From Cymbomonas tetramitiformis (lineage: Eukaryota; Chlorophyta; Pyramimonadophyceae; Pyramimonadales; Pyramimonadaceae), in contig LGRX02033462.1 in assembly GCA_001247695.2 (NCBI GenBank), positions 61,578 to 125,577 of the forward strand: a stretch of DNA of 64,000 nt, in the 5' to 3' direction. The notes beneath the pieces are model-generated. The model had not been told where the DNA came from. It was given only the letters and a program-made list of their open reading frames with translations, and ran no database searches. Shown here piece after piece: positions 32,896 to 45,727 of the stretch. Within the stretch, counting starts at the first letter, position 1, and the number at the start of each line of letters is the position of its first letter. A program made the translations under genes and the position numbers.

Positions 32896-34893
32896 TAGTG
32901 ATATATACTCGATACCTACAGGTGAGCCAATATAAGGGGAAGAGAGTTCGCCAGGAGGCACGACAGACGATCCCCGGGGGGGGGCTTGGGGTCCGAATTC
33001 ATGTGAAATCAACGAGTGAGAGTATCGGAATTCAGATGTGAATGATTAGGGAATGCTAGTTGAGATCGGACATTCAGGTGCACGAACGAGTGGGGAAAAT
33101 AACACGTCCATGTCCGAGTGAGACAAACGAAAGAGAGGAAGTGAGAACTGCCTCTCAGACTTGGTTAGCTATTCTGTAACATCGTAACTCTGGATTTGTG
33201 TGTATACTAGGCTTGGTCGGTCTCAATTTTGAGATCTCCGCTTGGCGCGTAGGCCATCGGGAATCTGATCGTTCGATCAGCTCACCACTCGTTTATATTG
33301 TGCATTTATACAAAGCGAATACAGACAGTGTGTTAGATTTGGGACTCTGACCCCCTAGTGCGTATGGGACACTAGGGACTAGTCAGTGACCCCCAGTTAC
33401 GTATCTGGCCTGACCAGACTAGGAGTGCACGTGTCACACGACCGTCACTCGACACGCCCGTTCGAAACCTTGAGACTGTTCCCGTTCCGACATCCGCCTA
33501 TATTGTCTTATGTGTCGTATGTCGTTTCACCAAGTTTAGACTCAGTTCGTGTATTGCTCAGTATTGCTTGTCGCACAAGTTATCGGCCTCGCCACGCCAC
33601 GCAAGTGGTACTCTGTTTCTAATTTTCTGAGGTGATTGGCTAAACACCGCAGTAGGAAGGCGGGGACCTCCGTGGCGTGACGAGTATACAGCTTTCAGAC
33701 GACTGCAACACGAGTCACAGTTCCACAGTAACTCGTGTCACACGTCTAACTCTGTATTTCGAGTTGACACCTTTCGGTGTGTCACAGTCTGCACTAACAC
33801 AGACGACTCTGTTCGTATCGCCTGATTCACAGTCGAACCTCCGAGCACTATCTCTGCTGACGTGTCACTCCCACGCAGTTCAAAACTAACAGTTACCGTT
33901 TCCACTTTAGACTTAGAAAAAATAACTCCGACAGCAAGCATTTTGTATATAACAATATTACAGCAATATATCGTTTTTTGTTATTGTTTGTCGTTACAGT
34001 AATCACTCAGTTATAAGGAACTCCTATGATAAGGAACCAGCCAGCCTTTCGGGGCAAGTTGATGAGAAAAGCTGGCTGGACGTTTTTTGTTATGGAATCA
34101 CCCTGAAATAAGAAATATGGTGCTGGCTGCCTATCTTAAGGGGCATTTCATACATTCATATATATTAAGAAATCTAGGCTGGAAATTTTACCAAAATGGT
34201 GTAGGCAAATGCTATTTTTATCAGATTTTCAAATAAAACTCTGCAAAAATCAAGGCACAGTGCAATATGATGCTTAGGTTCATACGACACTACAACATTA
34301 TACATTCACCCAGAACGGCTAAGTCCTGCTTTAATTCTTTCAACTGTGCACGACTCTCAGGGTCCATTTTCTAGGTTTTGAAAATTTTAAGAAATGTGGC
34401 TGGCTATGTACGGATGGCACGTGGATGGCTATGGAATATGCTGGCTGGCTTAAAAGATCGCGGTCACTATTCTTAGCAGATTCCATAGGACGCTGGCGCT
34501 GGCCAGGGGGGGGGTACCCAAGTTGATGAGAAAAGCTGGCTGACCTGGAATTTACGGTTTTCTTATAGGTGGGTGATTACTGTATTGTTATGTGTTTTTC
34601 TTGTATTCTCATCTGGTATGAGCCCACCACGACTTCCACTACTGCGACATCTACAAATCGACAGATTTCTATTTTGAGTTTCGCACTTTGAAGCTCACCG
34701 CGCGCGGCCGACACATTTAGATTTTCGGGGGGGGACGCCTCCTCAGATCGCCATTTGCTAGTTCGTGCCGCGGAAGCGCTGGATAATTTTTCCAAAATCC
34801 ACTAGGCAACTTTAATTTTGCCCAACTCCAACCGCGAGACCATCACGTACGACATCCCTTCACCTACGGCGACTTAACCGACTGATTTGAACG
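32896..34893. other. Noncoding region upstream of the copia gag
   Basis: No gene supported. 33331-33576 looks like an LTR related to the gag-only elements (TG...CA), followed by GTGATTGGCTAAACACC at ~33634 like the leader of element 3. GCTGGCTGG words and an AAGTTGATGAGAAAAGCTGGCTG block (34058 and 34518) are repeated in 34.0-34.6 kb. The 5' LTR of the copia element was not identified with certainty. Confidence 0.4.
33331..33576 (+). repeat. Possible LTR remnant related to gag-only elements
   Basis: Begins TGTTAGATTTGGG and ends CTTGTCGCA. It shares with LTR 3 an ACCCCCTAGT...GTTACGT...GTGTCACACG order, and is followed by a GTTAT...GATTGGCTAA leader like those of the three gag-only elements. 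No partner LTR and no target duplication were found. Weak call. Confidence 0.35.
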
Positions 34894-35530
34894 ATGGATG
34901 GACCCTCGCCCCCGGCTAGAACGCCCACCCCGACACCAAATTCACCGTCTATTTCACAGCAAACGACGGTCCAACGCTCTACGCAACGCTCACTCTTCAC
35001 GAGCGCCCCGCTATTGCGTCCTACGGTAACAATGGAGGATTTGATCACCTTCGTCAACACCGACCATTTGGCCATTGAAACGCTCAAGACCAACCACGAG
35101 ACCCTCGCCGATCGACTTCGCAACACATTTGCCGTTGTCACGGAAAACACCGAGGCCATCAACAACTTACCTCTTACATTCATGACGTCTATCTGAGGCC
35201 ATTGCTGGACATCTAGCAGATTTCGACGAGAGATTGAACGTCATCTCAGCTATCGCCAAGAAATGCGAGGACTCCCTCGCCATCTACCAGCGTTCCTCGA
35301 CTTCGTCGCCACATTTCGACAGTTTCGACGAATTGGCGGGCGCGCAACTCTCCTACAACGTCTCCGCCAACGCCATCGCGGCAACTACGGACGAGATTTC
35401 CCAAGCGGATTACGCCAATGGCGTTCGCCCGCCCAAGACCGTCACCGCCATACTCGTCGCCAAGACGCACACCGAGCTCTTCCGGTATTTTTTGTCGACG
35501 AATTACATCACCGGTCTCGCCAAGGCATTG
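34894..35530 (+). pseudogene. Copia gag, first part
   Basis: The frame from ATG 34894 (MDGPSPPARTPTPTPNS) has a frameshift near 35192, after which coding continues in the frame holding RLNVISAIAKKCEDSLAIYQ and runs to FLSTNYITGLAKAL, where element B enters. It is Thr/Ala-rich and helical. No known domain beyond general Gag likeness; the identification rests on continuity with the protease and integrase downstream. Confidence 0.6.
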
Positions 35531-36609
35531 TGGCTACTATCCAAATTGTTAGTCCTCCCACAAGGACCACTTCGCAATGGCTATATTGGTCGCTAGCTTG
35601 CCCGTTAAAGCATATTCAAGCTTTTTTTTATGATATTCTTTTGTTAATTGAATATTTTTTGCACGGGTTCGTCCCTAGAGTGACTTTAGGGTCATGTTTG
35701 GCGGGTGTGATTTGGGGATGTGATTTCACAAAAATCACGAACTAAACCTTGGTCCTCCCACAAGGACCAGGCTATTACTCAAGCTAACTGCCTCCTCGAA
35801 GGTCTTTTGAAAATTTGAGCACCCATGTAGTCAAGATCTCGAGCTGCTCTTTCTGTAGTGTCTTGTCAAAACTTTCATCCGAGGTCATCTTGACCCTCAA
35901 AATATCGGTTGAAGAAGCACCGGGTGTCAAAACTGAAAAATGCCTTAAATCTCTCAAAAAGAAATTGCCTTTCGTCCGGTTCAACGATGCATACACGCCA
36001 AGGTATTGCACATTATGGCCATGTAGAAGATGGCTCAAAAATTCAAGTATTGTGCCTATATGCCGACCATAGCGAGACGGTTGGTGTGGAAGTGACATGC
36101 ACGTACTCAATCTAGCATCCACGACATCACATCAGAGCCAAAATTAATCCTTAAAATTTCTGATATTTGACCAAAAATGATAGGACATGTCGAGTTGAGT
36201 GCAAATATATGTCCACTGTGAGGTTATCAACGTGTGTTCTATTGTAAACATGATTGTACACAATGCTACGGTGTTGCTGAATCCTTGGACGCATGCTCAG
36301 CCTCCATATACTATCAGCAAAATTTTTTGAAGATGAGGTGTTATTTTGAGTGATTTTTGACATTAAAAAAATTCCGAGTTGAAAAATCCGAGGGATGCAT
36401 ATACAAATGCAATCGTTGTAGATATATGAGGCGGATCCAGACCAAACCAGGCATCATCTAACTAAGTATAGACCCTGTATAGACCACCTTTCATTGGACG
36501 CACCTCCAATGTTGGTTGGCATGCTCAATTAAATTATTTGAAAATAGATCCTTGTGGGAGGACCACATTCAAATCTGGTCCTCCCACAAGGACTGCGGGA
36601 TAGTAGCCA
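35531..36609. mobile_element. TIR element B (4-bp TSD family)
   Basis: 1079 bp with perfect ends TGGCTACTATCC and GGATAGTAGCCA. Target duplication ATTG (35527-35530 and 36610-36613). The motif GGTCCTCCCACAAGGACC, a stem GGTCCT/AGGACC with a six-base loop, occurs near both ends (35552, 35752, 36550, 36577). A ~120-bp interior block (CAAGATCTCGAGCTGCTCTTTC..) is shared with element D. No coding capacity. It interrupts the copia gag. Confidence 0.88.
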
Positions 36610-36613
36610 ATTG

Positions 36614-39600
36614 AAGATCGAGTACTACAACCTCACCGATATTTCTCGTGACCAACAACCACCCGAACTTCCACTCAATGTCCTTTGCCGCGGAGGAGAA
36701 GTTGTCTTCAACAAGCTCCTCACCGCCCTTGGGACGATCCTCAAGACCGTACGTGTTGGACATTCTGAACGATTGCTCGACATCCGTCGACGATTGGTCA
36801 CCACGGACGTGTCAACCGCCTACGACGAGTGTATCAACGCCATCCTCGCGGCCCTCCTCATGAAAGTCACCGCCTCGACGACGAAGACGTCTATCAACGC
36901 CCTCACCCTCGCCGACGAGGTGCTTACGAAGGACGGTCGTGCATTACTTCTTCACCTTCATTGCCTCCTCGCCAACTACCCGGCATTGGACACCGAGGAG
37001 TACCTCAACAACGCCAAGGCGTTACGGGTCACGGAGAGCGACGACCCTATGCTGATTACCGAGGCCTTCAGGGCACAGATTCACGCTACACCTACCGCAT
37101 TCAGTACCCCCTGTACGACGACATGGACGCCCAGAAGCTTTCATCGAGATGCTCAGGGAGTCCCAGAAGGTCGCCAGGAAGAAGTTCGAGACGCCCTTAT
37201 ATCACTCCATCATCGAAGACTTCAACCGCGAAGCCCGCAACGAGAACCGTGGCTACCCTGGTGGTGCAGCCGCCCTCTTCAAGGACGTACGGACTCGCTG
37301 GTACACTGTTGACGCCACCCATGCCGACTACATCCGCTCCGGACAGCACCCGACGCGCGCCAACGCACTTACGGGCGAATTTCGCCAAAACCCTAAACGA
37401 CCTTCCGACGCCAACCGCGACAAGACCCCTGACCGTGGCGGCGCACGAGGTGGTGCAGGGCATGATCCGAAGCGTCCCACGACCTCGAAGAACACCGATT
37501 ATCGCCCTCGTTCCCCTCGCCGAGACGCACCGACGCAAGACCACGTCGACTACGAGAAGGAGATGCTGCGTATCGCGATAGAACGCCATGCTGGCAGGAC
37601 GAACGTGGACACCGAGGTGAAGGGTACCTGGGACGGCGTGAGATTTACGCCTTCTGCCGCTAGTGGCATGCACGCCTGCGTCACCTGCTACGTCGTGAAG
37701 AAGAAGACCATCCACCACAGCACGGGACGTGCTGGTTGCCCTTGCTCGATCAAGGAAGCAACGTGCGGTCAAGTTCGCCGTCCCTGGAAAGGCGGCGAAC
37801 TCCCTCAGTCAGCACCCGATCATCGTCACCGCCGACTACTCAGCCGACCGTGAAGATCAACGTTCCTCCACCGCCGGCGCCTACGCTCGAGCAGATGCAG
37901 AAGCTCTTCACCCCCGAGCAGCTCAAAGATATTTCCGCAGCTTTGATTCAGAGCACCTCCTCGTCTTCGACCTCCGGTGGTGCTCAACCTCAGCAGCCAT
38001 CTATCAACCACCTCACAGACGGTGGTGAACACGATCACAACGACGCCTACGAAGAGGAGTTCCCCGCTTTCCAGAAGACGCCCCCCAAGATGACTTGGCC
38101 CGTCCCGAAGAGCACGAACCCCTCCGTCAACGTCCTCTTCGTGCCCTCTGCTGTGCCTCCTTCCAAGCACAACAGGAAGAAGGTACAGCAAGGCCACTAC
38201 CTCCCAGTCCCGACACCACCAGGCGGCGACGATTTTCAGCCCGTGTCCCCGGACTACAGCGAGACTTCGTCCGAAGAGGCCGACACGAACGACTTCCAGA
38301 AGGTCAACTCCAAGAAGGCCTGGCGATCACAGCCCGCGCACGAGCACCCCGCTCACGTGCTCTCCGTGAACAATTTCGCCACCCTCTCCTCCTCCGTGGA
38401 CTCCGATCAGCCTGATCACCCTCCACTTCACTCCGACGTCCACTCCGACGACTTCTCTCAGCCTGAGGCGAACACACACGCTCGCCAAAGGTTCATTTCT
38501 GCTGAGAAGCGTATTCAACGACGTCTACTCAAGAAGCAGCGAAAGGCTCGCGGCCCCCAGGAGGATCTCTCCTGGTACGTTCCCGTACGACCTCTTCGAC
38601 CTCCGATGAAGACGAGGGCCACGCAGACCATCGAGACTCGCAACAACAAGCTCCCGAAGTCCGATATTTTTCCCTCCGACGAGAACCCTAACTTAAATCA
38701 CGAGAAAACCTCCCCCGCCGCCACCGACGACAGTCTCGGCACCGGTGAGGTGATGGTGTTATCTTCCATCGTGGACCCTCAACACGTTCCTCCTCACGGT
38801 CCACCTCCGGGACCAAGCACAACTCCGTGTGACTCCGCGTGGACCTTCATGAACTTACGAACCCTACGGAAGACGCTACCTCCGCCGACGCCCTCCTCAT
38901 GGCCCCGGATCAGTCGATCGCCGCCGCGGACACCTCTCCACCATCATCATCTACACCGAAGGCCGACGACTTCTCGGATTTACTCCCGGCAGACTTCTGG
39001 AGCCTCGACACGAACCCTACGGCACCTATATCGACCAAAACCCTACGGCAAACCACATCTTGCCACGTGGCACCGAAATGCACCACGTGGTACGGCCGCC
39101 AGAGTGTAAAGGACGAGTCCCCCGACGTTTTCATCCTGACGGGCCTCGTGTTGTGCCTTGGATTGGCCTCGAGATCGGCAACGAGCAAACTTCACCGTAG
39201 ACCCCCTTGGGACCCCCTCGAGACCCCCTCCGGATCCCCCCGTGGGAAAGATGACATCATCATCACTTTTTGCGGCGAGCTCCCACAGTCGACTCGAACC
39301 TTGGATCAGCCCATTTCCACCTCCGACCTTCCTCATCCGCCATCAACCAACCCCAAACCCACTTACGCTTTCATAGTTCGAGCCGGAGATGCCACAACCA
39401 CCATGCCATTAATGGGTTGCTACTTTGCAGCAGATTTGGACTCAAAACAGCAAGAAAAAGCTGTTGCAAAAGTCAATTTTCCGACCATCACCCCGGCAGC
39501 CGTTTTGGACACCATGGCTGAGCCCATTCCCGCCGAAGACGCTACCACCACCTACACACCGACCTCGAGCACCTCCGGTGACCTTTCGAGTTCATCCTCA

Positions 39601-40423
39601 GTCTCATCCGACGACCAGAGCCGCCATGAAGAACCAGCAGACTTCACCTTCCCCACCTTCCAAAACCCTGAGTCTATATCACCTTTTTCGCCGAGAACTC
39701 AGGGTTTCTCGCGATCTGAAGCTGCTGCGACCCTGTACGAGCCCTCTGTCGACACGGAGACTGACCAGCAGCCGCCATCCACATCCTCCTGGCCCAACCT
39801 GATGACCGGCGCCGCCATGGACTCATGGCTACGAGATCACTTAGCACTTCAAGCTACTCGCCACATCGACATGAACGAAACTTTCTTCGACGATGACTTA
39901 TATCCCCAAAGCTATCATGGCTTCGGGGGTAACACCGCCCATTGACTACCACACCACGGCTGCGGCGCCGTTAACAACTGCCGCGACCTGTGTTGCCGTA
40001 ACTTCGGCAACACCCTTCGAGGACAACACGTATGCTCTACGGGTACTTCCTCGACACCAAGTGATGAGATGCTCGTGGACTCCGGAGCTTCCGTATGCCT
40101 CTTCAACTCCGAGACCATGCATGTTCACCCACGTCAACGAGTGCAAATCAACACTCCACACGGCCAACTCAACTGACTTCAAGCCAGCTGGTATCGGCAC
40201 CGCCAAGCTTGACTTCGGCATGAACGATGGCACCGTACACACGGTGGTGCTACGGGAGACCTACTACGACCCCAATGCACCGTTTTGAACCTCCTCTCCG
40301 TCCGTCAGATGATTGAGAACGGTTTCGGCTCCCCCGAGTTCATCGAGCTCACGTGGAAACACGAAGCTCGCCTTTCCGACATCATTGACACTGGGAAGGA
40401 CTATATCGTGCACCCTGACCAAT
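36614..40423 (+). pseudogene. Copia gag (rest), long spacer and protease
   Basis: Coding resumes in the frame with IEYYNLTDISRDQQ and shifts frame near 37120 and 37735. A Cys/His cluster at ~37670-37735 (ACVTCY...HHSTGRAGCP) is a plausible variant zinc knuckle. About 2.3 kb of Pro/Ser/Thr/Asp-rich sequence follows before the retropepsin site MLVDSGASVCLFN (Asp codon 40078-40080). After a frame change come LDFGMNDGTVHTVVL and NLLSVRQMIENGF, the typical copia sequence between protease and integrase. The MULE enters at 40424, after a CTGACCAAT target. Several frame changes are visible. The spacer is much longer than usual between a copia knuckle and protease and may include captured or inserted DNA. 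Confidence 0.65.
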
Positions 40424-40530
40424 GGGTGACCGGACAAAACTCCACGGTTTTCGTGTCATTACTCCGCGCCGTGTTTTACTCCACGTTTTTCGTGTCATTA
40501 CGCCACACCGGTGCCACGCACGGGTGACGT
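40424..40530. repeat. Left terminal inverted repeat of the 6.8-kb MULE
   Basis: Pairs with about 47085-47195. It contains two TTTTCGTGTCATTAC copies separated by a CGCGCCGTG block, matched in order on the right end. Confidence 0.85.
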
Positions 40531-40629
40531 AATGTCATGCTCATGTCATATGACAACATCACGCATGCACTTGACACCGCCATACGCCCGTAACTTCTTA
40601 CTTAGGTTCATTTTTTTAATGTGTGAACG

Positions 40630-43600
40630 ATGTGCTCCGACTCTGCGGAAAAAGATATTCGCCGGTTGCATACATTATATGCCGACAATATCATTTCCGA
40701 AGATGATTTCAAAATGGGCAAGGCAAGTGCACTTGCTCGTTGTGCACGCCAAAACTCGGTCACCAACACCGTGAAACGAAAGCTTCATACTACCGTGGAA
40801 CCCGAGTCCGACAATAGCAATAGTGATAACAACAATAGTGACGCCCCAAGTGAAAACGAGGACGGAGACTATGTGTCTACCGAGTCACACGGTACCCAAG
40901 CCGACGATATAGTCGAAACAGTCGAAACAGTCACGGACCAAAGTCAGCTAAAATCTACGGCTTCCACTCAGCGATTGAAAAAGTTTCCGAAAGTTATTAG
41001 CGAACACGACAACCGAGAGGACTGCCGAAAATATGTCAAGGATGATAAAATAAAGTGGGAGTTTATTCGGTCGGTTACAGCCTACGGAGATAAGGGACAA
41101 ACTGGCGCGGTTTATGTGTGCCGCTCACACACAGATTGTTCTGTTACAATCCGGTTCCGTGGGCCTCGTAAAGGAGAGGACAAGTGGGTCGTCGAGAGCA
41201 ACGATGCCGAGCACACAAGTGAGAGTGCCATCGTCGATGGTGTACACCGAGGCATACTTCACGAGTTCAAGGACAACTGGACAAGATCACCTCTTACATC
41301 GACGCTGGCGATGTTCCTAGGAGAATCCTAAATAGACTTCAACTACAATACTGGCTACTGCCCGACAGTCCTTGTGGGAGGACCGAAACGGCGTTGGGTC
41401 CTCCCACAAGGACCGGTGTTGCGGGAATTCTTTTAGCCGTCCTCTTGACGGTCTTAGTGCCTACCCTTCGGTTTTTAGTATACTTCGGACCTAAACTGAG
41501 TGTCCATATGCGCCATCAACCGTATATCGTCATAAAATGACTATATCCAATGCATTTGTAGCATGTATCCTATCATTTTTGAGTTGCAACTTTTGGAGGA
41601 CGTTCAAAAACATGCCATGCCATTCAAATATTTTTATCCAATAGAATTCCAGGTCAAACAAGCCGCCCAAGTACAAAATTTCATCCTAACATCATACCCA
41701 ATCATACTTGCAAGATTATACATGTTGGCGACCTCGTATTGGGTGTATATACGCACTCAAATCGACCTTACACCTGTAAAAAACATTTTTGATTCAAGGT
41801 TTCAAATGTTTTTTTCGTTCCTACGGATACTATGAATGCCAAATAGTGTTCGGATATGATAGATGTATGATGTGCCACGTCGCATACTTCATGTAAACAT
41901 GTTTATCAATTTTTAAAATGCTTAAGCATGTCAATATGTGCAGTAGTCTACTCGGAACATTGCTTTGGAATTCGGCGAGAGCAGATTTTTGGATGCCCGA
42001 TTTTGATGAAATCTAATTTTTTCGTGGGTGCATGACATTGTGAGGGATATATACCGCAGTATTGTGGATACCGAAGATGTTGTACATTGTAGAGGGCACG
42101 AATAGGTCATGTTGAAGTATTTTTAAGTGCAGTGGGCACTAGGAAGGCCACTTAGTGAGTGTAGGTGGGTTGGGAACTTCCGGTCCTTGTGGGAGGACCG
42201 GCATTTTTATTTAATTTCGAGCGGTTTCACCCCCACTTTTCAATAACGTAAACCACATCGCTACACCGAGTATTACACCCAACACAAGTTTTTAGATAAT
42301 TATTGGACACCTAAATATGACCCCAAAGCACTCATATACCAACTATATCGAAAAAAACGCGGCATATATCCCAAATTCACTTCGGTCCTTGTGGGAGGAC
42401 CGGACCTTCGGGTAGTAGCCAATACCGGGGACAACCAAGCATGCTCGCTCGACTTCCATCTCTTGCCCAAATCGAGAACTTCAAAAAGAATATTGTTCGC
42501 CGCGCGACCGGCGCAATCAAAATTGAGAGAGTGGCTGACTTGGTGGAGCTCACCAAAGGCTTAGAGTTGACAGCTGCGTCTGCTGCGTTCGAGACAGTGG
42601 ATGTCAACGCCGTAGTCGTGCTACCCAACGGTGTATTCGATTGTGGGGCCGCCTTTGGATTCGTTTTTTCGTCAAGAAATATCTTACGGAACGCTGAGCG
42701 GGCGCGTGATGCGTGGGGCGGCAAGTTCCCGGGCGAGTGCGATGGGAGTTGGAAACTACTATATTGTGGATGGCCTATTCTAGGTTTTGGCACCCACCAC
42801 GTATACTATGATTCAAAAAAGTGCGCTATACGTCACCAATTCAGGCCTATTTCGTTCATGTTCACAAAGGGTGAATCTAAGGAAGCGTTCGTGCGCCTTT
42901 TCCAATGCACCAGCGCGGCTGTTTTCCTCCTGTTCGGCTTCAAAATGGATCTCTCCACCTGTTGCTCCGATAAAGCGGACGCAATCAAGGCTGCGTTCGC
43001 AACCGTGTGGCCTAACGCAAGGTGGATAACCTGTTGGCCGCATATTTCAATGAAGCCAAGGAAGGAGTGGGTGAAGCTCGTGGTCTCCGCCGACAAGACC
43101 GCCGTGATCGAAGCCTGCGACCGTTCCCTTCACCTGCTGCACAAATGCCGCTCAACCGACCAATTTGGTCAACTTGCGAAGCTCGTAAATTATCAGCTTC
43201 GAAATAAGTTCAAGGAGGAGTCGCTAGCGCACCTTGTTCAATCCGAGTACATCTCGCCTCCATATGACGTGTGGTATGTCACCGCCTCTGGTCAGATATT
43301 GTGTGATCCCTCCTCACAGCCCATCGAGACTTACTGGTTTGGCGTGAAGCATTTCAAGATAAACCGACTTCGAGCTCGACTTGACAACATGATGCACGAA
43401 GGACTTCCTCAGTGGTTATACTTGGATGCGACCAATGGTTTATGCGACCCTATCAACGCCAATGCCTGCGGGGTGGTCTCTTCAGAAGTCATAGCAGCAG
43501 CAGTGGACAAGCTCAACGCGAAAGCGTACAAACGAGTGTGCAGACACTATTATGTGATCACTAAACGTGCTCGCGACGTTGAAGTCACAACTGAACGGGT

Positions 43601-43947
43601 GCGTGACTGCTATGACTCTTCCAAGTCAGGTGATCTTGTGGTGCGAGTGCAACTCTCGATCGACTCGTTCGTGGAGAAATACATGTCCTTGCACAAAGTG
43701 GAATACATCAACGACAAGTGGGTATGCGATTGCAAAAGGCTATTGGCATGGTGGCGTGTGCTCGCACTCGCACCTTCTTCTACACTTGGAGCAGAAGCTG
43801 GACCTGCTGCAGCTCAATGCCAGCCTCCCAGTCCGTGAAAAATCTGGGCGAAAGTGCAAGACGAAGGGGGCTTGGCATCGGCAAGGCCCCTCTCCAGTTA
43901 AAAGGGCAAAAGTAGCGAAGAGATCGAAACGTAAAGGAAGCAACTAA
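40630..43947 (+). pseudogene. MULE transposase of the 6.8-kb element, interrupted
   Basis: The N-terminal part (from ATG 40630) has an acidic linker and a FAR1/FLYWCH-like DNA-binding module (KWEFIRSVTAYGDKG, AVYVCRSHTDCSVTIRF, DKWVVESNDAEHT). A frameshift near 41275 precedes DKITSYIDAGDVPRRIL; element C (41352-42421) then splits the exon, and removing it with one ATAC restores the reading. The catalytic core reads CDGSWKLLYCGWPILGFGT (D), TCCSDKADAIKAAFATVWP (D) and QPIETYWFGVKH (E). A second frameshift near 43735 falls in the SWIM finger, whose CDC...CSHSH residues are otherwise kept. All three acidic residues survive, but the gene is broken at least three times. Confidence 0.82.
41352..42421. 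mobile_element. TIR element C (4-bp TSD family)
   Basis: 1070 bp, ends TGGCTACTGCCC and GGGTAGTAGCCA, target duplication ATAC (41348-41351 and 42422-42425). Carries the same GGTCCTTGTGGGAGGACC hairpin motif as element B, near 41369, 41397, 42183 and 42384. It lies within an exon of the MULE transposase. No coding capacity supported. Confidence 0.88.
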
Positions 43948-44364
43948 CTTGATTATAGGCCTTGCAAAAATATAGAATCTTTTTTGTTACTGTTTAAGGT
44001 GCCTGCTTTCAGAACAAAATATAGCCACAAGTATATACTGCGAAATACGAGACGTATTATTTATCTCTTTGAACTTTTGTGTATACTGTGACACCCATAA
44101 TTCTCCTTCCTTGGCTTTGTGTTCGTTCGCTGAACTGTGCTATACTGTGTATATACTCTATATTGATTGACGTGAGTCGTCGATAGAGAATATATCCAAC
44201 GCGCCAGACACGAGACTCTCGTGTCTGGCGCGTTGGATATATTCTCTATGCATGAAATCGTGTCGTCGATAACTGAGGGTCGAGGTCTAGGGTTTAGTCA
44301 AGAACTTCAAGTCAAGAACGTTCCATCAAAATAAGTCGACAGTAAATAACGTGCACGTGCAATA
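43948..44364. other. Intergenic region with long palindrome
   Basis: Separates the transposase from the cargo ORFs. The only clear feature is the perfect palindrome at 44183-44249. Confidence 0.5.
44183..44249. repeat. Perfect inverted repeat, 33-bp arms, 1-base spacer
   Basis: The left arm 44183-44215 begins ATAGAGAATATATCCAACGC and the right arm 44217-44249 is its exact complement. It would form a very stable hairpin in RNA or a cruciform in DNA. It may be a small inserted element, a transcription boundary or a small-RNA source. Confidence 0.92.
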
Positions 44365-45727
44365 TTGACTTGTAATATGCGTTTACTCGAAAGGTGCTCG
44401 AAGATAGTGAAACCACGAGCACCAGTGGCGGGAGACTTGCGGAAAATTGTTCGTGGGTTTCTAGGAGGTTGGGCTAACTTCGTTGATGGACCCAAACCAC
44501 AGTTTTGGCCAAACAGTATGGATTTTCCCCCTATGGTTGATGGCACAAATATAGCAAGCTATAACATATTGAAAACCCCTGTTTTGCTAGAAATCGTTCG
44601 TGTTTACGCTGTATTCGTCAAGATACACACTGACTCTTTAGAACACTTCCTAGATTTAATCAAGGCGGTTGCACCACCCACTCCCATCGTTCACTGCTGC
44701 TGCGACTCGCACAACCCCGCAAAAGCTTTTGATTTGTGGGTGAATGATTTGTTAGAGCAAGAGGTAGGAAGTGAAATAGAAAGCAATAGTAGAGAGGTTC
44801 AAGCAGACATGGGAGCTACTGTTACAGAGGTACACGTTACGGAGCTACACGTTTCAGATGTTTCAGAAGTTCTAGAGGTTCCAGAGGTTCAAGACTTTTC
44901 AGAGGTTTCCGCTCCTACGGTTCCAGAGATCTCCGCAGCTACTTCTGTATCAGCTTCGCACGAGAATCAAAATAGTTCGAACGACGAAGACGAGGAGGGT
45001 GTGGTCGTAATTCCAAAGCGACGACGAACACAAACGGACAAGCGGTGTGTTCCTCTTGCTTCCCCATTCAACACGCACAGCTTGTGGACCTGCGATAGGA
45101 ACACAGCGTATTACCCAACTCAGTCCACACAATATATACGACATTTTGCGTGCAATATTCGGTAGCCGTTTCCATGGTTTGCGTTTCGGTGATTTTTGTT
45201 GTGGGCGCAACGCTTCGAACGTGTATTCAGAGCTAGCCAAATTTGGGGCTAAGCGTGTAGTCCTATGGGACAAAACACCAGCTGTGGGATACAAAAAGGA
45301 TGACATACTTGGGAAGGAGTTGGCACTCACGGATGTTGATATCGTTATCTCATCTTTGCCATACCGTCGTGGAGTGTGCACACCGTTGTTCGCACGCTTG
45401 CTGTCGTACGTGCGTATTAATTGCTTGAAGTTATTGAACTCGTATGAGCGCCCAGCTGTTAGCGATCAAAGGGAGGACTTGCTAAAGTCTGTGGTATTGA
45501 AAGTGCTACTACCACCAACCGCTTATCCTGGACATGCGAAATCACTTGGCGAGATCGAAGCGTGGTACGTTTGTGGTAGGAGTGAGCGCGATCGCAAAGA
45601 CATTTTAGCTGCAGCTAGGGCGTTTGAACAATCATGCATAGATAGGCAACTAGTTTTCGAAGGCGTGCAATACAAAGTGAGTTGCATGATAGAACGAGGA
45701 CTAATTATTTTTGATACCCGTGTATAA
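44365..45727 (+). CDS. Methyltransferase-like protein with N-terminal extension (MULE cargo)
   Basis: Two overlapping frames appear to be one gene with a frame change near 45125-45140. The N-terminal part (from ATG 44365) is of unknown function: a region with PIVHCCCDSHNP, a long acidic repeat of (V/S)EV-type units, then a basic IPKRRRTQTDKR. The C-terminal part resembles class I N6-adenine methyltransferases: NTAYYPTQ before the domain, a motif-I-like FGDFCCGRN, a strand-end acid LWDKTP, DVDIVISSLPY in the motif IV position (NPPY expected), and LLPPTAYPGH...EIEAWYVCG, which corresponds to the conserved end of this family. The altered motif IV leaves catalysis uncertain. It is transcribed with the transposase and dioxygenase-like ORFs. 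Confidence 0.5.
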
